DNA of 64,000 nt, from the NCBI GenBank assembly GCA_002479255.1, contig DLMJ01000046.1, positions 1-64,000 on the forward strand, in the 5' to 3' direction. The position numbers and the translations under genes were made by a program. The notes beneath the pieces are model-generated. The model searched no databases. It was not told the origin of the DNA and worked only from the letters and a program-made list of their open reading frames with translations. This stretch comes from Candidatus Binatus soli (GTDB taxonomy: Bacteria; Desulfobacterota; Binatia; Binatales; Binataceae). This document shows positions 6,951 through 15,430 of the stretch, one piece after another; positions within the stretch are counted from its first letter, which is position 1, and each line of letters opens with the position of its first letter.

Positions 6951-8321
6951 ATGAGTACTTCAGAAACGCCGGAACATTTCGCTTTCGCTGCCACACTCGA
7001 TTTGGTCCGCGCGGTTCGCGCCATGCGATGGGACCAGGCGCCGGAGGATGCGCGCGAGGTCGCACGCCACTGCATCCTCGATTTCCTCGGCGTCGCAGTT
7101 GCCGGATCGCGCGAACCGCTGACGGAGATCCTCATCAATGAGATCGTCAAGCCTGAAGGATCGTCCGAAGCCGGACTCATCGGGAGCAAGCAGCGCGCGT
7201 CGCGGCTGTCGGCGGCGCTGGTAAATGGAGCGGCGGCCCATGCGCTGGATTTCGATGACACTCACACGGCGATGGGCGGTCATCCGTCGGTCCCGGTGAT
7301 ACCTGCGGTGCTCGCGCTGGCGGACAGCGCCGGATTGAGCGGGCGCGAGGTGCTCGAAGCGCTGCTCATCGGCATCGAACTGGAGTGCCGGCTGGGCGCA
7401 TTGATCGGCGCACAGCATTACGCGATCGGATTTCACTCCACCGGGACCGTTGGAACTTTCGGCGCCGCTGCCGCATGCGCGCATATGCTGCGGCTGGACG
7501 AGGATGGATGGCTGCGCGCACTCGGGCTTGCGGGTACGCAAGCTGCGGGGCTCAAGTCGGGTTTCGGAACGATGGCGAAGCCGCTGCATGCGGGGCGCGC
7601 CGCATCCAATGGACTGTTCAGCGCACTCGCCGCGCGCGGCGGCTACACTTCCAATCCCGAAATCATCGAGACCGCGCAGGGATTCGCCGTTACGCACGCC
7701 GGCGCAAAACCGTCGCGCGAAGTGCTCGATCGATTCGCTGGACGCTTCCTGATTCGCGAGACGCTCTTCAAGTACCACGCCTCATGCTATCTCACGCACG
7801 CGCCGATTAATGCGGCTGAGCAGATTCGCGCCGAGAATCGCGTCGATCCGAAATCCATCGATGAAGTGGAGGTGCGCGTTCATCCTGCGCTTTTCGGCGT
7901 CTGCAATATCCAGGAGCCGAAGACCGGCCTCGAAGCGAAATTCAGCTTGCGCGCGACGACCGCGATGGCGCTGCTCGGGGAAGATACCAGCAATCTCGAG
8001 ACTTTCACCGATGCGAAGGTGACCGAAGAGCGCGTGGTGTCCTTGCGCAATCGGATCCGTATCGTGCGCGACGAAAAGACTCCATCCACGCACGCGACGG
8101 TCGTCGTCAAAAGCAACGGACGGATTTTTCAGGCCGAATCGGACTCGGGCCAGCCGGCATCCGACCTGGTTGCGCAACGGGAGAATCTGACGCGCAAATT
8201 CATGGCGCTGACCGCTCCGATTCTCGGCCGCCGCAATGCCGATGCGTTGGCAAGTGCCGCCCTCAATGCGGATCAACTCGCTTCTGCTTCACAGCTGATC
8301 GATCTGACGCAGGCCTCATAG
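6951..8321 (+). CDS. MmgE/PrpD family protein
   Basis: A 456-residue protein of the 2-methylcitrate dehydratase / immune-responsive gene 1 family. Visible family features are CILDFLGVAVAGS near residue 42, the ALDFDDTH motif, GGHPSVPVIPAVLALA and the FKYHASCYLTHAPINAA segment. Members dehydrate 2-methylcitrate or act on other carboxylates, and many remain uncharacterised. The ATG at 6951 is preferred over an in-frame upstream reading. It is transcribed away from the thiolase gene, and the 193-bp spacer probably carries both promoters. Other methylcitrate-cycle genes are absent nearby, so propionate catabolism is not established. Confidence 0.85.
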   Translation: MSTSETPEHFAFAATLDLVRAVRAMRWDQAPEDAREVARHCILDFLGVAVAGSREPLTEILINEIVKPEGSSEAGLIGSKQRASRLSAALVNGAAAHALDFDDTHTAMGGHPSVPVIPAVLALADSAGLSGREVLEALLIGIELECRLGALIGAQHYAIGFHSTGTVGTFGAAAACAHMLRLDEDGWLRALGLAGTQAAGLKSGFGTMAKPLHAGRAASNGLFSALAARGGYTSNPEIIETAQGFAVTHAGAKPSREVLDRFAGRFLIRETLFKYHASCYLTHAPINAAEQIRAENRVDPKSIDEVEVRVHPALFGVCNIQEPKTGLEAKFSLRATTAMALLGEDTSNLETFTDAKVTEERVVSLRNRIRIVRDEKTPSTHATVVVKSNGRIFQAESDSGQPASDLVAQRENLTRKFMALTAPILGRRNADALASAALNADQLASASQLIDLTQAS

Positions 8322-8488
8322 GCTGACGACCTGCCGCGATCGCGTCGAAGTCTTGGCTCCAGTCCTTCCTCGGACGATTTGCGGGTGTAGATCGCGCAGC
8401 GTCGAATCGGTGCGCCCATAGCCGAGACCGGCATTTACGAAGATCCGCGGCAATATTTAGGTACGTTTGACGGCAATGTTAAGCACGT
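8322..8488. other. Upstream part of the 304-bp gap before the cytochrome oxidase genes
   Basis: No gene is visible. The only structured feature is the direct repeat ACGTTTGAC at about 8463-8471 and 8485-8493, whose second copy overlaps the promoter -35 element and might bind a regulator. Confidence 0.35.
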
Positions 8489-8517
8489 TTGACATTTATT
8501 TTGAGAATCGCTAATAG
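8489..8517 (+). promoter_or_regulatory. Strong sigma-70-type promoter for the cytochrome oxidase operon
   Basis: TTGACA (8489-8494), exactly 17 bases, then TAATAG (8512-8517). The -35 is a perfect consensus and the -10 is close. It lies about 110 bp upstream of the subunit II start and is the best promoter match I found in the window. Confidence 0.65.
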
Positions 8518-8625
8518 AGCGGACGGAACCAGAAGGTGAGGTTTGACCCGATCAAACCAAGAGTGCTCAGGGTTCGGAGTGGCCCCTGTCAAACCACAGA
8601 GCATGTCGCGGCTTGAATAAGCATT

Positions 8626-9360
8626 ATGATCTTAAGCTGGCTTCCTCAGGACGTTTCCACCTTCGGTCCGAGCATCGACTCGGTGCTCAAGCTGATCATT
8701 TATGTGGTCGGCACGGCATTCGTCTTGGCCGAGGGTACACTTTTGGCGTTCGTCATCTTGTACCGTCGCCGAGAGGGCGGACGGGCGGCCTTTGTGCCAG
8801 GCGAGTCGCTGCGCCAGTTGGCATGGGTGCTGATCCCAGTCGTAATCGTCGCCTTCCTTGATGTGGCGATCGATGTTCGGGCAAAGCCGGTCTGGGATCT
8901 GGTCAAGGAACAAAGTCCTACCCCGGCATTGACCGTAAAGTTGGAAGCGCTCCAGTTCGGGTGGGAATTCACTTATCCGGGCCCCGACGGCAAGTTCGGC
9001 ACGCCCAACGACTTGGTCCAAACTACGTTTTTAACGGTTCCCGCGGGCCAGGTGATTCGCTTGCTCATGACGTCGAAGGACGTGATCCACAGTTTCTACG
9101 TGCCGCAGTTGCGGCTTAGGCAGGACATCATTCCCGGCCGGGAAATCCCCGCATGGTTCGAGGTAACGCAGCCCGGCAAATATGAAATCGCATGCTCCCA
9201 GCTTTGCGGGAACTCGCACTTCGCGATGAAAGGTATCCTGCGAGTTCTCACGCCCGAGGAGTATCAGCAGTGGGTTAGCCAGCACTGGCCCAAATCCGGC
9301 GCTGGAGCAGGCAAGAGCGCATCAAGTGCGCGATCGTCCGCAAGCGGAACGAAGGGATAG
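8626..9360 (+). CDS. ctaC: Cytochrome c oxidase subunit II
   Basis: A 244-residue CuA-binding subunit. Two transmembrane helices (about 20-45 and 65-83) precede the periplasmic cupredoxin domain. CuA ligands are H155 (DVIHSFYVP), C190, C194 and H198 (ACSQLCGNSHF) and M201. The usual glutamate between the cysteines is Q192; since that residue binds through its backbone, the centre should still form. No heme-binding CxxCH is fused to the C-terminus, so this is not a caa3-type subunit. The C-terminal tail is Ser/Ala rich. It receives electrons from a periplasmic donor and passes them to subunit I. First gene of the oxidase operon; subunit I starts 3 bases later. Confidence 0.95.
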   Translation: MILSWLPQDVSTFGPSIDSVLKLIIYVVGTAFVLAEGTLLAFVILYRRREGGRAAFVPGESLRQLAWVLIPVVIVAFLDVAIDVRAKPVWDLVKEQSPTPALTVKLEALQFGWEFTYPGPDGKFGTPNDLVQTTFLTVPAGQVIRLLMTSKDVIHSFYVPQLRLRQDIIPGREIPAWFEVTQPGKYEIACSQLCGNSHFAMKGILRVLTPEEYQQWVSQHWPKSGAGAGKSASSARSSASGTKG

Positions 9361-9363
9361 GCC

Positions 9364-11082
9364 ATGGCCGAGACCAAGCCCCAGTCGGCGCCGTCCACCG
9401 ATGCTCACGAGAAGATGGGCTTTTGGCGCCAATACATATTTTCTGTCGACCACAAGGTCATCGGCAAGCAGTACCTGTTCCTGGGCTTGTTCATGGGGTA
9501 TGTGGGCGTGTTCTTGTCGTACGTCTTTCGCTGGCAGCTTGCCTGGCCCGGCACTGCGGTGCCCATTTGGGGAAAGGTGACGGCGCCACAGTATTACGAA
9601 CTCGTCACGATGCACGGAACCATTATGGTCTTCTTCGTGGCGATGCCGGTCCTGCTCGGCGCGTTCGGCAATTTCCTTATCCCGCTGATGGTCGGGGCGC
9701 GCGACATGGCCTTTCCGCGGCTCAACATGGCCTCGTTCTGGACCATTCTCGTGGGCTCGGTCCTCCTGCTTATTTCGTTTTTCGTGCCCGGCGGCGCGTC
9801 GCACGCGGGCTGGACGAACTACGTTCCATTGTCCGATGCGTCGAAGTACCTGCCAGGAAATTACTGGGGCGGAAACCTTTGGCTGATCGCCTTGGCAATC
9901 GACTTCGCTTCGGTGCTGATGGGCGGCATCAATTTCCTCACCACGGCGATCGCGATGCGCGCGCCGGGGATGACCATCTGGCGAATGCCGCTGTTCGTTT
10001 GGCAGGAACTGGTGGCGAGCGTGTTGTTCATGCTGAGCGTCGGACCGCTCATCGCCGGCGTGGTGATGCTGCTGTTCGATCGGATGGTGGGTACGGGCTT
10101 CTTCCTGCCGGAAAAGGGCGCCGACCCTCTGCTTTGGCAGCACCTGTTCTGGTTCTTCGGCCATCCGGAAGTGTACGTAGTGGCGATGCCTGGCCTCGGA
10201 ATTGTGCAGGAGATTCTTCCGGTATTCGCCCGCAAGTCAATTTTCGGTTATCGCATGATCGTATGGGCCGTGATTGTGGCCGGCATCCTCAGCTTTACGG
10301 TTTGGGCTCACCATATGTTCGTAAGCGGGATGAATCCGGTGTTGGCGGAGCCGTTCAGCGCGACCACGATTGCGATCTCCATTCCATTCGCGGTGATGCT
10401 GTTTGCCATGATCGCGACGCTCTGGCGCGGCCAGATCACGTTCTCAACGCCGATGCTGTTCGCGCTGGGCGCGCTGGCAAATTTCCTGCTCGGCGGCGTA
10501 ACCGGCATTCCGCTGGGGACGAATGCCTCCGATATCTACCTGCATGACACCTATTTTGTGATCGCGCATTTCCACAACACCCTCGTGCCGACGGCCGTCA
10601 TAGCGGGATTTGGCGGAATCTACTATTGGTTCCCGAAGATGTTCGGCCGAATGATGAATGAGACCTTGGGTAAGCTGCACTTCGTCTTCACTTGGGTCGG
10701 CTTCAACATGGTATTTGTTCCGCTCTTCCTGATCGGCTTGGGCGGCGGACAGCGCCGAATCTATATGTCGTCCGTTTACACCTTCTACAAACCGCTCCAG
10801 CCGCTGCACGTAATTGCGACCATCGGCCTGCTTGTCATAATCGTCGGGCAGATCCCGTTCCTGCTGAACTTTTTCCTGAGCATGTTCCGCGGCGCGAAGG
10901 CTCCTGCCAATCCGTGGCATGCCAACACGCTTGAATGGGCCACCGATTCGCCGCCGCCGCACGAGAACTTCCACACCATACCGACGGTCGTGCGCGGGCC
11001 ATACGAGTACAGCGTCCCGGGAATGGAACAGGATTGGGCGCCGCAAGCGGCAGCGGTGGACGCTGGCGCCGCCCAGGGTTGA
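9364..11082 (+). CDS. ctaD: Cytochrome c oxidase subunit I
   Basis: A 572-residue heme-copper oxidase catalytic subunit with about 12 transmembrane helices. Seen are the low-spin heme ligand region YYELVTMHGTIMVFF, the CuB/Tyr crosslink motif GHPEVYVVAMPG with the proton-channel glutamate of A1-type enzymes, AHHMFVSGM with two CuB histidines, and the heme a/a3 ligands in YFVIAHFHNTL. It catalyses reduction of O2 to water with proton pumping in the inner membrane. Tightly linked to subunit II upstream and subunit III downstream. Confidence 0.96.
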   Translation: MAETKPQSAPSTDAHEKMGFWRQYIFSVDHKVIGKQYLFLGLFMGYVGVFLSYVFRWQLAWPGTAVPIWGKVTAPQYYELVTMHGTIMVFFVAMPVLLGAFGNFLIPLMVGARDMAFPRLNMASFWTILVGSVLLLISFFVPGGASHAGWTNYVPLSDASKYLPGNYWGGNLWLIALAIDFASVLMGGINFLTTAIAMRAPGMTIWRMPLFVWQELVASVLFMLSVGPLIAGVVMLLFDRMVGTGFFLPEKGADPLLWQHLFWFFGHPEVYVVAMPGLGIVQEILPVFARKSIFGYRMIVWAVIVAGILSFTVWAHHMFVSGMNPVLAEPFSATTIAISIPFAVMLFAMIATLWRGQITFSTPMLFALGALANFLLGGVTGIPLGTNASDIYLHDTYFVIAHFHNTLVPTAVIAGFGGIYYWFPKMFGRMMNETLGKLHFVFTWVGFNMVFVPLFLIGLGGGQRRIYMSSVYTFYKPLQPLHVIATIGLLVIIVGQIPFLLNFFLSMFRGAKAPANPWHANTLEWATDSPPPHENFHTIPTVVRGPYEYSVPGMEQDWAPQAAAVDAGAAQG

Positions 11083-11092
11083 GCGAAAGCTT

Positions 11093-11707
11093 ATGGCGAA
11101 CTCGGCAGTCGAAATCGGGATCGCACATGCTCCGCACGAGGTGCCGACCAGTTTTGAGCTCGGCAAGCTTGGAATGTGGGTGTTCTTGGCCGGCGAAACA
11201 ATGGTCTTCGGCGGGCTCATGGGCGTCTTTATTCTGGAGGGGATCTCCCATGGCGGATGGGGATCTGATGGCGCGCACGTCAACTGGCGCCTCGGGGCAA
11301 TCAACACGTTCATTCTGTTCACGAGCAGCCTGACGGCTGCGCTCGCGCAGGGCGCCGCCCGCGTCCAGGATTCGCCTCGCGCGAAGCGCTACTTGAGCGC
11401 CACTGCGCTTCTCGGTGTGCTCTTTCTCGTAATCAAGGCCTTCGAATACGCCGGCGATTTTCGCGACGGTTTCACTCCCCTCGCCGCTCTTTTCTGGAGC
11501 TTCTACTATGTGATGACTGGGCTGCACGTGCTTCATCTGCTCGCCGGGATTGTGGTCATCTTCGGATTGATGTTCATGGTGACCCCCCGCACTCCGGCCG
11601 GTTGGTTGGAGCGCAAGCTCAAATACGTTTGCCTGTATTGGTATTTCGTCGAGGTGGTTTGGGTTTTCCTTTTTGCTTTGGTGTATCTGGCGCCCACCGC
11701 CGGATAG
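11093..11707 (+). CDS. ctaE: Cytochrome c oxidase subunit III
   Basis: A 204-residue, five-helix heme-copper oxidase subunit III. Family landmarks are the N-terminal LGMWVFLAGETMVFGG, the conserved glutamate in VIKAFEYAGDF, TGLHVLHLLAG and the C-terminal YWYFVEVVWVFLFALVYL. It stabilises the core and proton uptake. The start at 11093 lies 10 bases after subunit I. A second, divergent subunit III gene follows at 12015. Confidence 0.9.
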   Translation: MANSAVEIGIAHAPHEVPTSFELGKLGMWVFLAGETMVFGGLMGVFILEGISHGGWGSDGAHVNWRLGAINTFILFTSSLTAALAQGAARVQDSPRAKRYLSATALLGVLFLVIKAFEYAGDFRDGFTPLAALFWSFYYVMTGLHVLHLLAGIVVIFGLMFMVTPRTPAGWLERKLKYVCLYWYFVEVVWVFLFALVYLAPTAG

Positions 11708-11716
11708 GTGACGACG

Positions 11717-11998
11717 ATGGAACAAACCGAATTCCGTGCTTCGGACTCGCTGAAGACTTGGGGACTGCTGGTTGTCCTGTTGCTGGTTGGCGCCTTGGCG
11801 GTGGCGCTGGGCCTGCCGCGAAGCCTGGCGCTGTGGGTCATATTTGCCGCGGCTGCCGCACAGGCCTACGTCATTGGACGCTACTACATGCGCCTGCGAT
11901 CGGAAGACGTGCTGATCTACACCTTGGCGCTGCTTCCGGTGGTGACGGTGATTGTGCTCGCGTTCGTGCTTATACCCGACATCGCGATGCATCGATAG
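11717..11998 (+). CDS. Cytochrome c oxidase subunit IV family protein
   Basis: A 93-residue membrane protein with three predicted helices (about residues 14-32, 38-57 and 67-86), the size and layout of bacterial subunit IV (CtaF/CyoD-like). An in-frame GTG at 11708, directly after the preceding stop, would add three residues. Its position between the two subunit III genes supports the assignment; sequence motifs in this family are weak. Confidence 0.7.
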   Translation: MEQTEFRASDSLKTWGLLVVLLLVGALAVALGLPRSLALWVIFAAAAAQAYVIGRYYMRLRSEDVLIYTLALLPVVTVIVLAFVLIPDIAMHR

Positions 11999-12014
11999 GA
12001 TAAGGAGTCAGAGT

Positions 12015-12650
12015 TTGGCTGCGGTAACTCCGCTTCGTCCGGTTTCTGGTCTTAAGCGCGCCACCGCATTAGGCGGCGGCGGTTCAGCTCCGGCCGCGAC
12101 GCCAAAGGCCGCCGATCCGACGCTCGGCGTGTTGATATTCATAGGCTCCGAGGTGATGCTCTTCGCGGGCCTGATCAGCGCATTTCTCGTCTCGAGCGCG
12201 TCGGCGCCATTTTGGCCCCCTGCGAACCAGCCCCGGCTTCCGGTCGCGATCACGGGACTCAACACCGGCCTTCTCGTGTTGAGCGGGTTTACGATGTGGA
12301 CAGTGGTGCGCTCACTGCGTCAGCACGACAAGACAGGTGCCATGCGCTGGATGGGAGCAACAATTGTGCTCGGCGCTTTATTCCTTGCCATCCAGGGGAG
12401 CGAGTGGGCAGGCCTCATTCGCTTCGGGCTGACTATGACATCGAGTCTGTACGGCGCAATGTTCTATCTGATCGTTGGCGCCCACGCGCTTCATCTCGCC
12501 GTGGCGGTCGCTGTTCTGTTGTTCGTGGCTACTCGGGTCTGGCGAGGGCGATACGAAGTGGACTTCCGCGGCGTCGTTGCGTGTTCAGTGTATTGGTCAT
12601 TCGTAGTAATTCTGTGGCCCATAATTTATGCGCTGGTTTACTTCAGTTAA
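12015..12650 (+). CDS. Second cytochrome c oxidase subunit III-like protein
   Basis: A 211-residue protein of the subunit III family with an N-terminal Gly/Ala-rich extension of about 35 residues. Features are LGVLIFIGSEVMLFAGLISAF, the conserved-position glutamate in LAIQGSEWAGLI, VGAHALHLAVAV and CSVYWSFVVILWPIIYALVY. The start is TTG at 12015, supported by AAGGAG seven bases upstream; an open reading upstream overlaps the previous gene. It differs strongly from the subunit III at 11093, so it is an old paralogue rather than a recent copy. Two subunits III flanking a subunit IV is unusual. Confidence 0.85.
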   Translation: MAAVTPLRPVSGLKRATALGGGGSAPAATPKAADPTLGVLIFIGSEVMLFAGLISAFLVSSASAPFWPPANQPRLPVAITGLNTGLLVLSGFTMWTVVRSLRQHDKTGAMRWMGATIVLGALFLAIQGSEWAGLIRFGLTMTSSLYGAMFYLIVGAHALHLAVAVAVLLFVATRVWRGRYEVDFRGVVACSVYWSFVVILWPIIYALVYFS

Positions 12651-12915
12651 ATTCGCCGCCTTCGCGATTTCGGCGGTCCTCGTCTGCGCGCCTGCAGCCT
12701 ATGCGTGCCCGCTATGCTTTGCGTCGTCGTCGCCGGGAGTCTTGCACGCTTATCTGGTGAGCGCCTTTTTCATGATAGCTCTCGCTTGGGGAGTGATCGG
12801 TGGAATAACTCTATACGCGTTCCGCGTCTATTCCGAAAAATTGGAACAAGGAGATACGAGCACGCATTTGCAAGCGACGCGCTCGAATAAGAGTCCAAAT
12901 GCGCCTTTCGAGTGA
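12628..12915 (+). CDS. Small membrane protein with N-terminal signal and CPLC motif
   Basis: A 95-residue protein overlapping the preceding gene by 23 bases. Residues 1-26 form a signal sequence ending in AAYA, followed directly by CPLC, a short loop and one transmembrane helix (about 42-68), then a polar cytoplasmic or periplasmic tail. A CxxC exposed just after a signal cleavage site suggests metal binding or thiol redox chemistry, for example copper handling for the oxidase, but the family is not recognised. Operon position behind the oxidase is the main clue. Confidence 0.65.
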   Translation: MRWFTSVKFAAFAISAVLVCAPAAYACPLCFASSSPGVLHAYLVSAFFMIALAWGVIGGITLYAFRVYSEKLEQGDTSTHLQATRSNKSPNAPFE

Positions 12916-12970
12916 CAAAGAGCGATAACACAAATAGTGACCGGATGCGCTGGAGGGAAATGTAAGGATT

Positions 12971-13363
12971 ATGAAAAAGATGAAGCTGCTCGGCGGGGGT
13001 TTGCTCGTCATCGGTGCGTTGACGCTGGGTGTCACGATGCCGGCGTTCGCGGCGCAAACCGTGGAGGTAAAGATGTTCGACACACCGGCGAAATTCGTTC
13101 CCGACCCGGTGAAGGTCAAAGTCGGCGATACAATAAAGTGGGTGAACAAGGGCGACACCATCCATACTGCAACCTCCGATCCGTCCCAGGCGCCTGACAA
13201 AAGCTGGGCATCGGTGCCGGCCGGAGCGGAGACATGGGACTCTGGTTATCTGAACTCGGGGGAGGACTTCAGCTACACGTTCAAGGTCCCCGGGGTTTAC
13301 AAGTACTTCTGCACGACCCACGTAAAGGAAGGAATGAAGGGCGAAATCGACGTCGAGAAATAG
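12971..13363 (+). CDS. Plastocyanin-like blue copper protein (cupredoxin)
   Basis: A 130-residue secreted protein. The signal peptide is residues 1-28 (cleavage after AFA-A). The cupredoxin domain has the type 1 copper ligands H65 (DTIHTATS), C114 and H117 (YFCTTH) and M122 (KEGMKG), all present. It should be a soluble periplasmic one-electron carrier. Placed straight after the oxidase genes, it is a plausible donor to the CuA site. The ribosome binding site is weak (GGAGGG further upstream at about 12952). Confidence 0.9.
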   Translation: MKKMKLLGGGLLVIGALTLGVTMPAFAAQTVEVKMFDTPAKFVPDPVKVKVGDTIKWVNKGDTIHTATSDPSQAPDKSWASVPAGAETWDSGYLNSGEDFSYTFKVPGVYKYFCTTHVKEGMKGEIDVEK

Positions 13364-13454
13364 CCTGCATTCGCTCGTCGGCGAGTTCGCTGTAGAGAGG
13401 CAGCCCCTGGTTGGCTGCTTACCGTCTGCGACGCTTTCTGAGGGAGGAGACAAA

Positions 13455-15068
13455 ATGCGACGCGCACATCAACTACTGATCGCGGGAACCTTCGCTTCAA
13501 TCGCATTGACCGTGCTGACGCCAGGAAGCACGCGCGCGGATGAATCGTCTGTCTCGAAGCCAGGCTCGTCGGGCGATCCCGCCGAGGCAAAGCCTGGCTC
13601 CTACGATCGGCTGCTCCGCGAACTCCAGGCGGAGCGCCAGCATATGAGGGAGGTGGAGCGCAGGCATGAGGAAGAGGAGGCAGCGGAGCGCAAGCGTATT
13701 GAGGCACTGGAAAAGGAGGTCAGCGCCATCAACAGCGCGAACCTGCAGCTCCAGCAAGCCCAGACCACTCTGCAGACTAGCAACGTTCAAACTGAGAAAC
13801 AGGTCGGCCAGATTCAGAAAACCGTATCTTCCGAGCTTGGGCCCTTCAATTTTGGCGATCGCATAAATTCCTTTCTCGGCCAGCATACCTTCACGATGGT
13901 CGGAGACGCCTCCGTCGGGTACTACTACGATCATAAGGGGGGCGTGAACGACCCGGTACTGGAATTCGAAATCAACCCGATGATTCGGCTTGCCGACTGG
14001 ATCCAGTTTTACGGTGCTATCGGCGCAGTAGCCAGCCCTGGCGGAATTTCCACTGTTGGTCCGACCCTTGCCAACCTGCAGATCTTTCCGCTTGGACAGG
14101 AAGCTCCGCTGGAGCTGGTCGCTGGACTATTCGACATGCCTTTCGGCGACTTTTACGAGAACCAGGGCCCGCCCTGGGTTAATCCCTTCGTAACGGCGCC
14201 GCTGATGTACGGTGCTGAAGCCATCCTGCCGCCGGCCTCGCTGGGATTGCAGGCTCGCGGTGGGATTCAGTGGGGTGGCCTCGGGCAGGACGTTGACTAT
14301 ACGGTCTGGGCTGACTCGGGGCCGAGTTTCGAATCGTCGCCCGGTGTGAATGCGATCCCCGCGCCGGTAATCGGCGAACGCCTGAACCCGCTCACCGGAA
14401 CTAACATAGCCACCAACGGTAAGGGTTTTGGCGCACGCTTCAGGCTGTTCCCAGTGCCGATCAGTGAGGATCTTGGACGGCTTGAACTGATGGCGACAAC
14501 CTACAACGGCAAGTGGCTGGACTCGCTCTGGTACAATTCCTGGGGAGTGGGCTACGCCTATCGCCTCGGACCTTTCCGCACTCGAGGCGAGTGGGGGCAG
14601 ACCTACCGTCAAATGCAGTCTCTCACAGGTGCGGCTGCGTATCCTGGCTGCTGCGGACATGAGAACCGCCAGGGGTGGTATGCGATGGCGGGTTATTTTC
14701 TTTATGGAATCCCTCATCCTTATCTGGGTGACTGGCTGGAGCCGAGGTTCAATAAGATTGAATTCCTGGTGCGCTACTCGGGCGTGAATCAGCGCGGCAT
14801 CCTCGCCAACGACATCACGAATGTGCCGGTCCAGGGCTTCAACGGATCGCCGTCAGTCTTCAGCCCGCATGCGCGCGAAGTCGCACTGGGGCTTGACTAC
14901 TGGCTTGCGCCCTCGATTGTCTGGCAGACCGAGGTTGACTTGGAGCTTCCGAGCAGAGGCGGGACGCTCTACAACTTCGCAGGCACGTCCACCCTTCCGA
15001 CTGCGAGCAGCATCGGCGGTACGACGAACGATGTCGCGGCGATGACCCAACTCACTGTTGGGTTCTGA
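13455..15068 (+). CDS. Outer-membrane porin-like protein with periplasmic coiled coil
   Basis: A 537-residue exported protein. Residues 1-28 are a signal peptide, 40-120 a highly charged Glu/Arg/Gln coiled coil (repeated LQAER, RRHEEEEAAERKRIEALEKE), and about 130-537 a Gly/aromatic-rich region with alternating hydrophobic strands ending in LTVGF, an outer-membrane barrel terminus. The coiled coil would span the periplasm, as in some trimeric porins with N-terminal coiled-coil domains. A strong AGGGAGGAG precedes the ATG. Its solute is unknown. It lies between the cupredoxin and a monoheme cytochrome. Confidence 0.75.
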   Translation: MRRAHQLLIAGTFASIALTVLTPGSTRADESSVSKPGSSGDPAEAKPGSYDRLLRELQAERQHMREVERRHEEEEAAERKRIEALEKEVSAINSANLQLQQAQTTLQTSNVQTEKQVGQIQKTVSSELGPFNFGDRINSFLGQHTFTMVGDASVGYYYDHKGGVNDPVLEFEINPMIRLADWIQFYGAIGAVASPGGISTVGPTLANLQIFPLGQEAPLELVAGLFDMPFGDFYENQGPPWVNPFVTAPLMYGAEAILPPASLGLQARGGIQWGGLGQDVDYTVWADSGPSFESSPGVNAIPAPVIGERLNPLTGTNIATNGKGFGARFRLFPVPISEDLGRLELMATTYNGKWLDSLWYNSWGVGYAYRLGPFRTRGEWGQTYRQMQSLTGAAAYPGCCGHENRQGWYAMAGYFLYGIPHPYLGDWLEPRFNKIEFLVRYSGVNQRGILANDITNVPVQGFNGSPSVFSPHAREVALGLDYWLAPSIVWQTEVDLELPSRGGTLYNFAGTSTLPTASSIGGTTNDVAAMTQLTVGF

Positions 15069-15087
15069 CCTACAAGGGGCGACGACA

Positions 15088-15387
15088 ATGAAATCACTTG
15101 TTGCTAGAGTCGCAATAATTTCAGTCGTGATGCTGGGCGCTGCCATGAGTGCGCACGCTGCCAACCTCATGGGCCCGACTCCGGAACAGCAAAAGCGGCA
15201 TCTTGAGTTATTCCATGAGGGACAGGCGTTGTGGCCAATTTATTGCAACCACTGTCACAACGCTCGAAATCCCGCCGAGTTCGCTCCTTACCAGTGGGAT
15301 CAAATCATCATGCATATGCGCACGGTGGAGAACCTGCCGCCAGAGGACGCGGCTGCAATCCTCGAGTACCTGAAGACGGCGCGTTGA
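15088..15387 (+). CDS. Small monoheme cytochrome c
   Basis: A 99-residue exported protein: signal peptide 1-24 (ending SAHA-A) and one c-type heme motif C53-N-H-C56-H57. A methionine in IIMHMRTVENLP could be the distal ligand. The C-terminus (DAAAILEYLKTAR) is the usual closing helix of class I cytochromes. It starts 19 bases after the porin gene, with AAGGGG upstream. Probably a periplasmic electron carrier serving the nearby oxidase. Confidence 0.85.
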   Translation: MKSLVARVAIISVVMLGAAMSAHAANLMGPTPEQQKRHLELFHEGQALWPIYCNHCHNARNPAEFAPYQWDQIIMHMRTVENLPPEDAAAILEYLKTAR

Positions 15388-15430
15388 CGGCGTATCGCCC
15401 GCTCGCCCTTCTCGATGAGTAGGAGGCCCT

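Noticed and set aside
6758..7261. N-terminal extension of the thiolase gene up to 7261
   Set aside because: The extension is antisense to the MmgE/PrpD gene, has no thiolase similarity, and AAGGAG marks 6757 as the start.
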